Assembly: GCF_900106785.1 (NCBI RefSeq)
Contig: NZ_LT629845.1
Span: 1,124,466 to 1,188,465, forward strand
DNA length: 64,000 bases
DNA from: Prevotellamassilia timonensis
Lineage (GTDB): Bacteria > Bacteroidota > Bacteroidia > Bacteroidales > Bacteroidaceae
Direction: 5' to 3'
The translations under genes were made by a program, and so were the position numbers. The first letter of the stretch is position 1, and every line of letters begins with the position of its first letter. The notes under the pieces were generated by a model that did not search any database, was not told the DNA's origin, and saw only the letters and a program-made list of their open reading frames with translations. This document shows positions 1-8,329 of the stretch, one piece after another.

Positions 1-72
1 GGCGCACCCGACAAACCCTGTGGAGTAGGCCGTGCAGATGCTAACCCAAAACTGTTGCTAAACGATACATGA
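1..72. repeat. Left terminal inverted repeat of the IS
   Basis: Bases 1-25 match the reverse complement of 1595-1619 perfectly; the remainder to base 72 matches with small indels. The last transposase codons (stop at 41-43) lie inside this repeat, so transposase C-terminus and IS end are encoded by the same bases. Confidence 0.85.
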
Positions 73-1129
73 AGAATGGTATGTCTATGACTCCTTTTAC
101 TTGTGCACGAAAGCATTTGATCTTTGAGTTCAACGATTCAGCTGAAGCGTTAGTCTTACGTCCGTCAAAGTAGTTCAGGATTTCATCCTCATAGAATCTG
201 ATGGTATCGCGTACGGACTTGATTTCACGCAGAGTGCAGGAAGCCACTTTCTCATACCACCCCTTGAAATTCTGTTTGGCAGTCTCCTTTGTGAGTTTCT
301 TGTTTCTGAATATGGCTCTAAGGGAGTTGATCAGATTGTATGCTTCTTCAAGTTTTGGGTAGAGTGCGAAAAGTATCTTCGCACGCTTTTTCTGCGTTGC
401 GCTCCACTTCTCTCGGCTCATGGACAATTGCTTGCGACATCGTGTCTGTGCCTCTACAAGAGTCTCGCCATTTTCAAGCCTTTTGGGTTCAAAGCGAGTG
501 TTCAGCCTCATAGGCTTTCTTCCGCGCTTGCTCTTCTTCCAGTTCTTCCCATGCCTTTTCCTCATTCGCTCGCGGTAAGCCTTTCTCTGCGCTGCCAGAT
601 TTTCGAGGTATTTGCGAAACTCTGCCTTCTGTCTGTTCGCCTCCTTTACGGCTTTTCGTTTCAGGCGCAGGCGTATCTCTTCGCAGCCCTCTCCACCGCG
701 TTTTACGACATGGAAGCAGTCACGTATGACTGTGGCTTTAGGGAATGCCTCTCGGGCTATGACACGCATGCAATCTGAGAGATCCATCGTGATATTCTCA
801 ACCATTTCACGCTTATCTGCAGGTAGTTGCATGAGAACCTTCAGTACGTCAGCAGGATTCGTTCCCTTGACTACTGCTATGATTGCACCCTTGCGACCAT
901 GGGCATCCTTGTTGTGAACGATAGTGTACAGTTCGCCCTGGAGGGAGGTCTCGTCTATGCCTTGCTCCTTACCTACGTTTTGCGGAATAAGAATCCACTT
1001 GGATGCGTGATCCTTCTGCTCCCACGTCTCGAAGTTACTCAGGGCGTCCTTGTATCTTTTGGCAAACGTGGAGCTGTTAATCATGTACGTATAACCAATC
1101 TGACGAGCGGTTATCGTCTCAGAGTCCAT
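41..1129 (-). CDS. ISAon1/ISL3-family transposase
   Basis: A 362-residue DDE-type transposase that would cut and join the IS ends. Recognisable ISL3-like blocks are DLSDCMRVIAREAFP with a following IRDCFHVVK (first acidic residue region, about residues 116-145), a basic central region of about 100 residues (KRHGKNWKKSKRGRKP) and the C-terminal block NASAESLNSKIK, where the last acidic residue is expected. Its ATG at 1129 overlaps the upstream ORF by 11 nt in the +1 frame and is preceded by the purine-rich AAAGAGGGCG, suggesting translational coupling rather than frameshifting. The frame is intact, so the copy may be active. Confidence 0.88.
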   Translation of the reverse strand: MDSETITARQIGYTYMINSSTFAKRYKDALSNFETWEQKDHASKWILIPQNVGKEQGIDETSLQGELYTIVHNKDAHGRKGAIIAVVKGTNPADVLKVLMQLPADKREMVENITMDLSDCMRVIAREAFPKATVIRDCFHVVKRGGEGCEEIRLRLKRKAVKEANRQKAEFRKYLENLAAQRKAYRERMRKRHGKNWKKSKRGRKPMRLNTRFEPKRLENGETLVEAQTRCRKQLSMSREKWSATQKKRAKILFALYPKLEEAYNLINSLRAIFRNKKLTKETAKQNFKGWYEKVASCTLREIKSVRDTIRFYEDEILNYFDGRKTNASAESLNSKIKCFRAQVKGVIDIPFFMYRLATVLG

Positions 1130-1520
1130 TCGCCCTCTTTAAAAAAAGCGCGAAGTCCTTCGCGTATCGAGTGCCCTTATGCTTCAGTTCAAACTCCTTG
1201 TCAAGGTCAACACTTCTTGTTGTGCCATCCGGCATTGTCCAACGCCTTCTTCGTATGTGAAGTACCGCCTTCTTGTCTCGGGCTGGATAGTCAAGTAAAC
1301 ATGATTCTTCCCCAAAACCATTGCTCACGGAATCCTTCATGTCTGGTGTGCGATTGTCGCGCTCATCCAGATAGATGTGAAGCTCTGTTGTGTAAAGAAC
1401 ATCCTTGTCCAGAGTACGCTGTGTTGCAAAGTCTGTCACCTCGAAATATTTAAGAACTCCTTCGGGGAGGAAATATGAGGCGAGGCCCTCATACATATTT
1501 TTATTGCCATTCTGATTCAT
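1119..1520 (-). CDS. IS accessory protein, N-terminal ORF of an ISAon1-type element
   Basis: A 133-residue protein encoded immediately before the transposase, in the place occupied by the ISAon1 N-terminal-region ORF. Ends with a basic FLKRANGL tail and contains the block RRRRWTMPDGTTRSVD. It probably supplies part of the DNA-binding or regulatory function of the transposase, but this is inferred from position only. Its start ATG (1518-1520) lies only four bases after a TACCTTTG box (1525-1532, read on the minus strand), so the message may be almost leaderless. Confidence 0.75.
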   Translation of the reverse strand: MNQNGNKNMYEGLASYFLPEGVLKYFEVTDFATQRTLDKDVLYTTELHIYLDERDNRTPDMKDSVSNGFGEESCLLDYPARDKKAVLHIRRRRWTMPDGTTRSVDLDKEFELKHKGTRYAKDFALFLKRANGL

Positions 1521-1524
1521 AGTG

Positions 1525-1532
1525 CAAAGGTA
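1525..1532 (-). promoter_or_regulatory. Candidate -7 box of the IS promoter
   Basis: TACCTTTG on the minus strand matches the Bacteroidota -7 consensus TAnnTTTG. No TTTG or TTG appears at the usual 19-21 bp upstream, so only the -7 half is supported. Confidence 0.45.
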
Positions 1533-1546
1533 CTACTTTTGGGCAA

Positions 1547-1619
1547 TCATGTATCGTTTGGCAACTCAGTTTTTGGGTTAGCATCTGCACAGCCCTCCAC
1601 AGGGTTTGTCGGGTGCGCC
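1547..1619. repeat. Right terminal inverted repeat of the IS
   Basis: Reverse complement of the window start: 25 perfect bases at the outer end (1595-1619), then an imperfect match through 1547. The junction to cydB is at 1619/1620. Confidence 0.85.
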
Positions 1620-1802
1620 GGTGAATGTCAGTTCCCACTTTCGACCGGTGATGGCTATTATTGTGCCGCGCTCGGTTTCGGTGTGCCCTATGCGGAATAT
1701 CAGCGAGTTGGCTCCCTGCACAAACATAAGGAACACCAACAAGGCACCAAGCAGCGACACCAAGAACCACCAATACTGCTGAAGGAATGTGTATGATAAC
1801 AT
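1620..1802 (-). pseudogene. cydB: cydB, 5' fragment truncated by the IS (cytochrome bd subunit II)
   Basis: Sixty-one codons starting MLSYTFLQQYWWFLVSLLG and ending RKWELTFT are the CydB N-terminus with its first transmembrane segment. The frame then runs into the IS end and would add only a short unrelated tail before a stop. CydB normally has about 340-380 residues, so most of the subunit is missing from this sequence. The gene starts 51 nt after cydA. Unless an uninterrupted allele exists elsewhere or in other cells, the bd oxidase cannot assemble. Confidence 0.88.
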
Positions 1803-1853
1803 ATTGAGAAAGTATTTGATAGTTGATTGTTTTCTGGTTAACCCGTCAATCCT

Positions 1854-3347
1854 TTATTCCGATTTTTCGCCACTTATGGCCTTGCACATAATGCGCACTT
1901 CGGCCGCAAGCAGCAAGGTGAACAGTGCGACAAACATAAAGAATGTGGACATCACATTGGTTGTGGGCAACTGCGACACGGCCACGCCAACCGGCAGGAG
2001 GTCTTGTATGGCCCAAGGCTGGCGGCCTACCTCGGCTACTATCCAACCGGCCTGTCCGGCTACGTAGACCATGGGTACTGATGTCACTCCCAGCCAAAGC
2101 AGCCACTTGTGCTGCGGCAACGTGCCACAACAAGCCAACCAACCCGCCACGAGCAATATGGCGAACAGCAATGTGCCAAAACCAACCATCAAACGGAAGG
2201 CCCAATATATAATAGGTGTAGGCGGCACAAGTTCGGACTTGTCCTTGAGGTAGCCATAGCCCATATATTGCTGATGTGCCCTAAGGGTGTCGAGTGCCAA
2301 TTTAGCAGCCTGCGGATTGTCGGCACGCAGCTGACGGTAGGCGGCAAAGGCATTGATAGCCTTTTGGCCACGTTGCATTTTTTCGTCGGCAGAAGGCTCC
2401 GATGTGCCATTGGGACGCTTGTAGCCGTTGAGCAAATCGTTGATGCCTGGCACATAACCATCTATGTTGTGCGTGGCAAGCACCGAAAGGGCTCCCGGCA
2501 CCTCGATGCCTGGCACAATGCTGAAGGGAGCACGTTGACCACCTTGTTGCAAACCCTCAGCCGCAGCAAGTTTCATGGGTTGCTCACGTGCCATGGTCAC
2601 ACCGCTTTGGTCGCCCGTGCCAAGCACAATGAGGCCGGCCACTATACCCGTAAGGCTGGCCACCTTAATGGAACGCAAAGCCATATTGCGGTTGCGCTGC
2701 TTGATGAGGAACCAGCAGCTCACACCTATTACAAACACGGCACCTGTCAGCCAACCGCTCGACACGGTGTGCAAAAACTTGACTACTGCCGTGGGCGAGA
2801 GCGCCACAGCGGCAAAATCGTTCATTTCGTTGCGCACAGTGTCGGGATTGAATGCCATGCCAACGGGGTGCTGCATCCAGGCATTGGCCACCAATATCCA
2901 CCAAGCGGAGATGGTGGCGCCCAAACCTGTCAACCATGTTGAAGCCAGATGAAATCCGCGGCTGACTTTGTCCCAACCAAAAAACATGACGGCTATGAAT
3001 GTGGCCTCCATAAAGAATGCCACGATGCCCTCGATGGCCAATGGTGCGCCAAATATGTCGCCCACAAACCACGAGTAATTGCTCCAGTTTGTACCGAACT
3101 CAAACTCGAGTATCAATCCCGTGGCCACACCTATGGCAAAGTTTATGCCAAAGAGTTTCATCCAGAATTGGGCGGTACGACGCCAATGTTCGTCACGCTT
3201 GACATAATAGAGCGTCTCCATGATGCCCATTATCAATGCCAAACCTAAAGTTAACGGCACAAACAGCCAATGATAGCATGCTGTGAGTGCAAACTGTGCC
3301 CGTGCCCAATCAATGGCACCGGGGTCTAATGCTGTGAGTAGTGTCAT
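1854..3347 (-). CDS. cydA: Cytochrome bd ubiquinol/menaquinol oxidase subunit I
   Basis: CydA, 497 residues, the haem-bearing membrane subunit that oxidises quinol and reduces oxygen at low oxygen tension. Visible landmarks are His26 in TACYHWLFVPLTLG, Glu106 and Glu114 in AIEGIVAFFMEATF (proton path/haem b595 region), His193 in KFLHTVSSGW (haem b558) and a GRQPWAIQDLLP block near the C-terminus. The periplasmic Q-loop is of the short type. It lies between DUF4492 and the truncated cydB, the usual Bacteroidota order. The subunit itself looks intact; its partner is broken, so function is doubtful. Confidence 0.96.
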   Translation of the reverse strand: MTLLTALDPGAIDWARAQFALTACYHWLFVPLTLGLALIMGIMETLYYVKRDEHWRRTAQFWMKLFGINFAIGVATGLILEFEFGTNWSNYSWFVGDIFGAPLAIEGIVAFFMEATFIAVMFFGWDKVSRGFHLASTWLTGLGATISAWWILVANAWMQHPVGMAFNPDTVRNEMNDFAAVALSPTAVVKFLHTVSSGWLTGAVFVIGVSCWFLIKQRNRNMALRSIKVASLTGIVAGLIVLGTGDQSGVTMAREQPMKLAAAEGLQQGGQRAPFSIVPGIEVPGALSVLATHNIDGYVPGINDLLNGYKRPNGTSEPSADEKMQRGQKAINAFAAYRQLRADNPQAAKLALDTLRAHQQYMGYGYLKDKSELVPPTPIIYWAFRLMVGFGTLLFAILLVAGWLACCGTLPQHKWLLWLGVTSVPMVYVAGQAGWIVAEVGRQPWAIQDLLPVGVAVSQLPTTNVMSTFFMFVALFTLLLAAEVRIMCKAISGEKSE

Positions 3348-3408
3348 GATAAATAGATGTTCGATTAATTAGGTGACGTTTCAGACACCTGATTTTGAGT
3401 TTTTAATT

Positions 3409-3545
3409 ACGGGGTGACGGGGGTAACGGGTTGACGGGTAAGTTTGCCAAGACTTTTAGATTCTTAGCATTCTTACTTTAGCATAACCAGTCGTGTATAG
3501 CGAACTTACTTGTCAACCCGTTAACCAAGAATTCCGCCAACGAGT
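3409..3545. repeat. F1 octamer-hairpin repeat, copy 1
   Basis: One arm carries octamers of the GGGTTRAC type followed by GGGTAAGTTTGCCAAG; the other arm (3504-3544) carries ACTTACTTGTCAACCCG and ends in ATTCCGCCAACG. It lies in the DUF4492-cydA gap. Confidence 0.75.
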
Positions 3546-3550
3546 TGTTG

Positions 3551-3766
3551 TCATTTCTGTTGCAACTGCTGCCCTACCCTTTCGCTTTTTTCATCATTGC
3601 TGAGTCCTTGCATAGCCGGACGGAAAAAGCAGAAGCGCAGTACCACAAATATTACAAACAATTTGAGCACAATAATCAGCCACAAGGTGCGCCCCCATGT
3701 CATCTGCTTGAAGCCATTGTAATAGAATAGCCAGATGCCACTCAATATGTCTGCTAATTTGTTCAT
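3551..3766 (-). CDS. DUF4492 small membrane protein, cyd-operon associated
   Basis: A 71-residue protein, MNKLADILSGIWLFYY..., with one strongly hydrophobic segment (about residues 22-44, LWLIIVLKLFVIFVVLRF) and a charged, Gln-rich tail. DUF4492 proteins are found ahead of cydAB in Bacteroidota, and here it is the first gene of that cluster. The role is unknown; by analogy with CydX/CydH-type small subunits it may help oxidase assembly (inference). The inner ATG at 3766 is chosen because a -7 box (3771-3778) lies just upstream of it and the longer frame would start inside that promoter. Confidence 0.85.
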   Translation of the reverse strand: MNKLADILSGIWLFYYNGFKQMTWGRTLWLIIVLKLFVIFVVLRFCFFRPAMQGLSNDEKSERVGQQLQQK

Positions 3767-3770
3767 GCGG

Positions 3771-3802
3771 CAAATATATGTATTTGGTGTAATCATTACA
3801 AA
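3771..3802 (-). promoter_or_regulatory. Promoter of the DUF4492-cydA-cydB operon
   Basis: On the minus strand: TTTG (3799-3802), 20-bp spacer, TATATTTG (3771-3778), four bases before the DUF4492 ATG. Matches the Bacteroidota -33/-7 consensus exactly. Confidence 0.75.
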
Positions 3803-3983
3803 TACGAAACTTGTTTATTTGCACAAAGTATGCTGCATAACATACCTGCAGGGGGTAAATTGACGGACGAGTACGTTGGTGTAACACAGCCACATACCAC
3901 CCGTTGTTCTGTTACCTACGGCTTGAGAATTTCTTTTCCTGACATACGTTGTTCTTTGCTATGGTGTATTTGTGGGCAAAATG

Positions 3984-4014
3984 TTGCAACATAACATAAA
4001 AGCACTTACCTTTG
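3984..4014 (+). promoter_or_regulatory. Promoter upstream of the SIMPL-domain gene
   Basis: TTG (3984-3986), 20-bp spacer, TACCTTTG (4007-4014). The transcript would have a 5' leader of about 135 nt that contains the F4 hairpin at 4091-4133. The rest of 3803-4154 holds nothing else I recognise. Confidence 0.65.
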
Positions 4015-4090
4015 CTTTGGCTAGTTGGTACACTGAATTACTTAGCGTGTGTTCAAACTCAGCCGACGCATTACTACTAACAACTTTACT

Positions 4091-4133
4091 CAACTTTCGG
4101 ATTTAGCAAGTGCGGGCTAAATTTGGAACTTTA
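4091..4133. repeat. F4 hairpin repeat, copy 1
   Basis: AACTTTCGGATTTAGC, loop AAGTGCGG, then GCTAAATTTGGAACTT: an imperfect palindrome sharing its arm and loop with copies at 9037, 62443 and 63598. Confidence 0.7.
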
Positions 4134-4154
4134 ACAACTTTACAACCATACATT

Positions 4155-4865
4155 ATGAAGAACTATCGCATTGAAGCCATCATTCTGGCTATTGGCACCC
4201 TCATGTTGGGTGTGTTTATCTATTGGGGGCTTTCGGCCTTTGCTGCAAAAGACCGCGTGGTGGACGTGCGCGGACTGGCAGAGCGCGAGGTGAAGGCTGA
4301 CAAGGTGATTTGGCCTATCACTTACAAGACCACAGGCAACGACCTGCAAACTATTTACACTGACTTGAATAACGTTAACGACCGCATTGCAATTTTCCTC
4401 ACATCAAATGGGGTGGCCAAGACCGACATCAGTGTGGGGGCTCCCCAAATTGTAGACCTGCGCGCCGAGCGCTACGGCTCTGCCGACGACATCAAAACGC
4501 GCGACCGATACAATGTGACGAGCATCATTACGGTATCGTCGTCGCAGGTTGATGTGGTACGCAGTTTGATGTCGCGCATGGGCGAACTGCTGAAACAAGG
4601 CATTGCCATTTCGGCCAACGACTACGACACAAGGGTGCAGTATGAGTTTACGAGCCTCAACAAGATCAAGCCACAAATGATTGAGGAGGCTACTAAGAAC
4701 GCACGCGAGGCTGCCGAAAAGTTTGCAAAGGATTCTGACAGCAAACTTGGCAAAATAAAGAATGCGTCACAAGGCTTGTTTACTATTGAAGACCGCGACC
4801 CAAGCACGCCTTACATCAAAAAGGTGCGCGTAGTTACATCTGTTGACTTCTTCCTGGAAAATTGA
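4155..4865 (+). CDS. SIMPL-domain (DUF541) protein, membrane anchored
   Basis: A 236-residue protein with one N-terminal hydrophobic anchor (about residues 6-30, IILAIGTLMLGVFIYWGLSA) followed by a SIMPL/DUF541 domain: DVRGLAEREVKADKVIWPI at the start and a C-terminal VRVVTSVDFFLEN strand. SIMPL domains form oligomeric periplasmic or envelope structures; no enzymatic activity is established. The ATG at 4155 is preferred over an upstream ATG at 4110 that lies in the F4 repeat. A second SIMPL gene without an anchor is at 40826. Confidence 0.8.
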   Translation: MKNYRIEAIILAIGTLMLGVFIYWGLSAFAAKDRVVDVRGLAEREVKADKVIWPITYKTTGNDLQTIYTDLNNVNDRIAIFLTSNGVAKTDISVGAPQIVDLRAERYGSADDIKTRDRYNVTSIITVSSSQVDVVRSLMSRMGELLKQGIAISANDYDTRVQYEFTSLNKIKPQMIEEATKNAREAAEKFAKDSDSKLGKIKNASQGLFTIEDRDPSTPYIKKVRVVTSVDFFLEN

Positions 4866-4872
4866 TGAAGGG

Positions 4873-5000
4873 AGGATAGGGTTAAGGGGTTAGTGGGTTA
4901 AAAGGTTAGAAGGTTAAAAAGTCGCCCTCATGAGTAGACAAATAGCGGTATTCGTTTAACCCACTAACCTTCTAACCCACCCTAACCCACTAACCCAATC
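4873..5000. repeat. F1-like octamer hairpin, diverged copy 2
   Basis: The left arm is built of GTTAAGGG, GTTAGTGG, GTTAAAAG, GTTAGAAG, GTTAAAAA; the right arm mirrors it with TTTAACCC, ACTAACCT, TCTAACCC units. Same 8-nt period as other F1 copies but a different unit sequence. In the surrounding gap 4866-5269 I see only this and the hairpin at 5100. Confidence 0.7.
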
Positions 5001-5099
5001 TCCATTATGCCTTGGCCATCTCAGCAAAAATGACGAACTTTGTATGACCAAGCAGGCGTTCAAGTTTATTTTATACTCAAGTTTCATAGAACTGCATGC

Positions 5100-5135
5100 T
5101 TAACCCGTTGACCTAATTCTTGGTTAACGGGTTAA
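5100..5135. repeat. Compact F1 hairpin, copy 3
   Basis: TTAACCCGTTGACC, 8-nt loop, GGTTAACGGGTTAA: a 14-bp stem with one mismatch, made of two F1 octamers. It lies 135 nt before menB. Confidence 0.65.
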
Positions 5136-5269
5136 CGATTTGACAGGCTATTTTGTTTTCTGCGCTATGCCACAGACTACCCTGTTGCCGAGGTGGCGCC
5201 ATTCTGAACAAAGCAACTGCATTTCGACAACACGCCTTTAATGTACACTCACCTAAACAAATATTTACT

Positions 5270-6085
5270 ATGCGAAATTGGACAACTATTAAAGAGTACA
5301 AGGAGATATTGTTTGATGCCTACAACGGCATTGCACGCATTACCATTAACCGACCGCGCTACCGCAACGCCTTTACCCCACTGACTGTGGCCGAAATGGG
5401 CGATGCCCTGCGCTATTGCCGCGAGGCACAGGACATTTGCGTGGTGGTGCTGACCGGAGCTGGCGACAAGGCATTTTGCTCGGGTGGTGACATGCACGTG
5501 AAAGGACGCGGCGGCTATGTGGGCGGCGATGGTGTGCCCCGCCTCAATGTGCTTGATGTGCAAAAGCAAATTCGCTCGCTGCCAAAACCCGTCATTGCCA
5601 TGGTTAACGGTTATGCCATTGGGGGCGGACACGTGCTGCACTTGATGTGCGACCTGACCATTGCCTCGGAAAATGCCATCTTTGGACAGACTGGCCCGAA
5701 GGTTGGCTCGTTTGATGCCGGATTTGGCGCATCGTATCTGGCACGCATCGTGGGACAGAAGAAGGCACGCGAAATATGGTTTATGTGCCGCCAATATACT
5801 GCCGCCGAAGCCGAACGCATGGGCATGGTGAACAAGGTTGTGCCTTTTGACAAACTCGAAGACGAGGTGGTGGAATGGGCTGAAACCATGATGGAACGCT
5901 CGCCATTGGCCTTGCGCATGATAAAGGCCGGACTGAATGCTGAACTTGACGGACAAGCGGGCATACAGGAGCTGGCTGGCGATGCCACTATGCTATATTA
6001 TATGCTCGACGAAGCACAAGAGGGCGGACGTGCCTTTCTGGAAAAACGCAAGCCTGACTTTAAGAAATACCCCAAACTCCCTTAA
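5270..6085 (+). CDS. menB: 1,4-dihydroxy-2-naphthoyl-CoA synthase
   Basis: MenB, 271 residues, crotonase fold; closes the second ring of the menaquinone naphthoquinone from O-succinylbenzoyl-CoA. Visible are the oxyanion-hole block [35 protein letters not shown] and [15 protein letters not shown], and the C-terminal [11 protein letters not shown] typical of MenB. Start [10 protein letters not shown] at 5270 gives the family length; a longer frame from 5153 reads through unrelated sequence. The menC-menE fusion follows after 65 nt, so the two are probably co-transcribed. Menaquinone is the quinone expected for the bd oxidase encoded nearby. Confidence 0.95.
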   Translation: MRNWTTIKEYKEILFDAYNGIARITINRPRYRNAFTPLTVAEMGDALRYCREAQDICVVVLTGAGDKAFCSGGDMHVKGRGGYVGGDGVPRLNVLDVQKQIRSLPKPVIAMVNGYAIGGGHVLHLMCDLTIASENAIFGQTGPKVGSFDAGFGASYLARIVGQKKAREIWFMCRQYTAAEAERMGMVNKVVPFDKLEDEVVEWAETMMERSPLALRMIKAGLNAELDGQAGIQELAGDATMLYYMLDEAQEGGRAFLEKRKPDFKKYPKLP

Positions 6086-6150
6086 TAAGCAGGTATTCGA
6101 CCTAAACTTCAAACACAGCACCATTTCCTATCAACGTAACACCCTGACAG

Positions 6151-8202
6151 ATGCACTTCCTTCCTTTCAAACTGCGCATTGTTCCGCGCACACTGCAATT
6201 CAAGCAACCAGCCGGCACCTCACGCGGCATATATTACGACCGCAAGGTGTGGTACATCGTGCTAACCTCGACCGACCCGCAAATTCGCTTTACGGGGTTG
6301 GGCGAGTGCGCCCCACTCCATGACCTTAGTTGCGATTATGACGACAACTACGAACAACGGTTGCGCGAGGTGTGTGCCGAGGTGGAACGCACACAGAACC
6401 TGGACTCGAACAAATGGCGGCACCTGCCGTCTATGCTATTCGGACTGCAGACGGCATTCCGTTCGGCTGCGGGATCGTTGGCTGGAAACTACCTGAAACT
6501 GTACCCTTCGGACTTTACACAGGGCAAACGCGGCATACCTATCAACGGATTGGTGTGGATGGGCAGCTACGAGCAAATGTGCCAACGCATGGAGGAGAAA
6601 CTTGACAAGGGGTTCCGCTGTGTGAAGCTTAAAATTGGGGCAATAGACTTTGAGAGCGAACTGGCACTGATACGTCAGTTGCGCTCGCGTTATAGCAAGG
6701 AGGTGGTGGAGCTGCGTGTTGACGCCAACGGTGGTTTTACACCTACCGACGCCCCCAAACGGCTTGAGGCTCTGGCACAATACGACATTCACAGCATAGA
6801 GCAGCCCATACGCCAAGGGCAATGGGACGAGATGGCCAAACTCTGCGCCAACACGCCACTGCCTGTTGCACTTGACGAGGAACTGATTGGGGTGAATGAT
6901 TTTGAACAGAAGAATGCGCTGCTCGACACCATCAAGCCGCAATACATTGTGCTGAAACCTTCACTGCATGGTGCATTTACCGGTGCAGGCGAATGGATGT
7001 CGCTGGCACGCGACCGTGGCATTGGCTACTGGACGACTTCGGCCCTTGAGAGCAACGTGGGACTTAACGCTATAGCCCAATGGTGTGCAGCTATTGACGA
7101 GCATACAACCATGCCACAGGGGCTCGGCACCGGACAACTGTTTGTGGAGAACTTTGACAATGCCCCCCTGCACATTGAGGGTGACTGCATGTGGTATGGC
7201 TCTCCCCAGCAACGTGCCTTCATGAACGAGATTGAGCAGTATAAGGATATATGGAGGGAACCTGTGCCTACGGTAACGGTTCACACCTCGGGCAGCACGG
7301 GGCAACCTAAAGAGATGCAGGTGGAAAAAGTGCGCATGTGGGACAGCGCACTTACCACACTGCAAGCACTCGGCCTGCAAGAGGGCAATACGGCCCTGTT
7401 GTGCATGCCGCTACGCTACATAGCGGGACAAATGATGGTGGTACGAGCCATGGCTGGCGGATTGCAACTCATACCGGTGGCACCAACCTCGCACCCATAC
7501 GCCCACTTGCACGAAGCACCTGACTTTGCAGCACTCACCCCCATGCAGGTGTACGAAACACTAAAAGTGCCCCACGAGCGCTCACTGCTGCGACGCACAC
7601 TCTGCCTGATTATTGGCGGCGGAGCCATTTCGCCCGATATGGCCAAAGCGCTCCACAACTTTCCGCACCCCATATACAGCACATACGGCATGACCGAAAC
7701 GCTGTCGCACATTGCGTTGCGCCGCATTAACGGCCCCACAGCCGATGATGCCTATACACCGCTCGAAGGGGTGGAAGTGTCGCTTTCAGACGAGGGCACC
7801 CTTTGCATTTACGCCCCCAAGGTGAATGCCGAACGACTTGTGACAAACGATGTGGCAGACCTTTTACCAGGTGGCAGATTTCGCATCCTGGGCCGACGCG
7901 ACAATGTGGTTTGCTCGGGTGGCATAAAGCTGCAAATTGAAGATATTGAACGGAGACTGATGTCGCTCGGGGTAAACTTCCAAATTACCGCAGTGACTGA
8001 CGAACGTTTGGGCGAAGCCATCACATTACTATACGAGGCCGAAACTGACATGGCGGACACACTCGACACGCTATGCCGCACACTGCTTGGCAAATACGAG
8101 GTGCCACGCCATTATATACGCGTAGAGAAACTGCCACGCACCGAAACGGGCAAACCGGCACGCAGTGAGGCACGCCGCATGGCTGAATTGAGGTGTCACT
8201 AA
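6151..8202 (+). CDS. menC-menE: Fused o-succinylbenzoate synthase / O-succinylbenzoate-CoA ligase (MenC-MenE)
   Basis: One 683-residue frame carries two consecutive menaquinone enzymes. Residues 1 to about 350 are an enolase-superfamily MenC: Lys159/Lys161 (CVKLKIG), metal ligands Asp191 (VDANG), Glu217 (SIEQP), Asp242 (ALDEE) and Lys269 (VLKPS). Residues about 365-683 are an adenylating MenE: P-loop HTSGSTGQPK (378-387), STYGMTETLSHIA, and the C-terminal catalytic-lysine region RTETGKPAR. The MenE half (about 315 residues) is much shorter than the 450-490 of proteobacterial or Bacillus MenE, lacking most of the N-terminal subdomain. No stop, frameshift or internal start signal is apparent at the junction, so this looks like a true fusion. 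Confidence 0.92.
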   Translation: MHFLPFKLRIVPRTLQFKQPAGTSRGIYYDRKVWYIVLTSTDPQIRFTGLGECAPLHDLSCDYDDNYEQRLREVCAEVERTQNLDSNKWRHLPSMLFGLQTAFRSAAGSLAGNYLKLYPSDFTQGKRGIPINGLVWMGSYEQMCQRMEEKLDKGFRCVKLKIGAIDFESELALIRQLRSRYSKEVVELRVDANGGFTPTDAPKRLEALAQYDIHSIEQPIRQGQWDEMAKLCANTPLPVALDEELIGVNDFEQKNALLDTIKPQYIVLKPSLHGAFTGAGEWMSLARDRGIGYWTTSALESNVGLNAIAQWCAAIDEHTTMPQGLGTGQLFVENFDNAPLHIEGDCMWYGSPQQRAFMNEIEQYKDIWREPVPTVTVHTSGSTGQPKEMQVEKVRMWDSALTTLQALGLQEGNTALLCMPLRYIAGQMMVVRAMAGGLQLIPVAPTSHPYAHLHEAPDFAALTPMQVYETLKVPHERSLLRRTLCLIIGGGAISPDMAKALHNFPHPIYSTYGMTETLSHIALRRINGPTADDAYTPLEGVEVSLSDEGTLCIYAPKVNAERLVTNDVADLLPGGRFRILGRRDNVVCSGGIKLQIEDIERRLMSLGVNFQITAVTDERLGEAITLLYEAETDMADTLDTLCRTLLGKYEVPRHYIRVEKLPRTETGKPARSEARRMAELRCH

Positions 8203-8269
8203 GTAATGGTGACAAACGGCTCTGGAGACTTGTTTTTACCCTCACGCACAGGGTTTGCAGCGCTCCGGC

Positions 8270-8300
8270 TTGAATATGTCGTTTTTTTGGTGTATTTTTG
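8270..8300 (+). promoter_or_regulatory. Promoter of the Sua5/YrdC-type gene
   Basis: TTG (8270-8272), 20-bp spacer, TATTTTTG (8293-8300), 29 nt before the ATG at 8330. Confidence 0.65.
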
Positions 8301-8329
8301 GACAATTTTTCAGCAAAAGATTACATACA

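Larger units (their letters stand above)
1..1619 (-). mobile_element. ISAon1/ISL3-type insertion sequence inserted in cydB
   Basis: Two same-strand ORFs (1119-1520, then 41-1129) lie between terminal inverted repeats. The first 25 bases (1-25) are the exact reverse complement of 1595-1619, and similarity continues imperfectly for about 72 bp inward (1-72 against 1547-1619). Right of 1619 the reading frame of cydB resumes exactly, so 1619 is the element's end. The left outer end coincides with base 1 of the window, so the target duplication and the rest of cydB cannot be seen. A small ORF followed by an ISL3-like DDE transposase fits the ISAon1 group as I know it; the name is by resemblance. 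Confidence 0.88.

Noticed and set aside
1-25. Inverted copy of 1595-1619 at the window start read as an assembly hairpin
   Set aside because: The match is explained by IS terminal inverted repeats: the cydB frame breaks exactly at 1619/1620 and both ORFs lie between the repeats.
1119-1145. A T TTT TTA slippery heptamer at the overlap of the two IS ORFs, suggesting programmed -1 frameshifting
   Set aside because: The transposase frame is +1 relative to the first ORF, so a -1 slip would enter the wrong frame. Coupled re-initiation at the overlapping ATG fits better.
2109-2942. A 277-codon plus-strand ORF antisense to cydA
   Set aside because: Composition is that of a shadow frame of cydA, and no family motif or promoter is visible. 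The same applies to the long antisense frames at 827-1453, 27206-28063 and 46771-47709.
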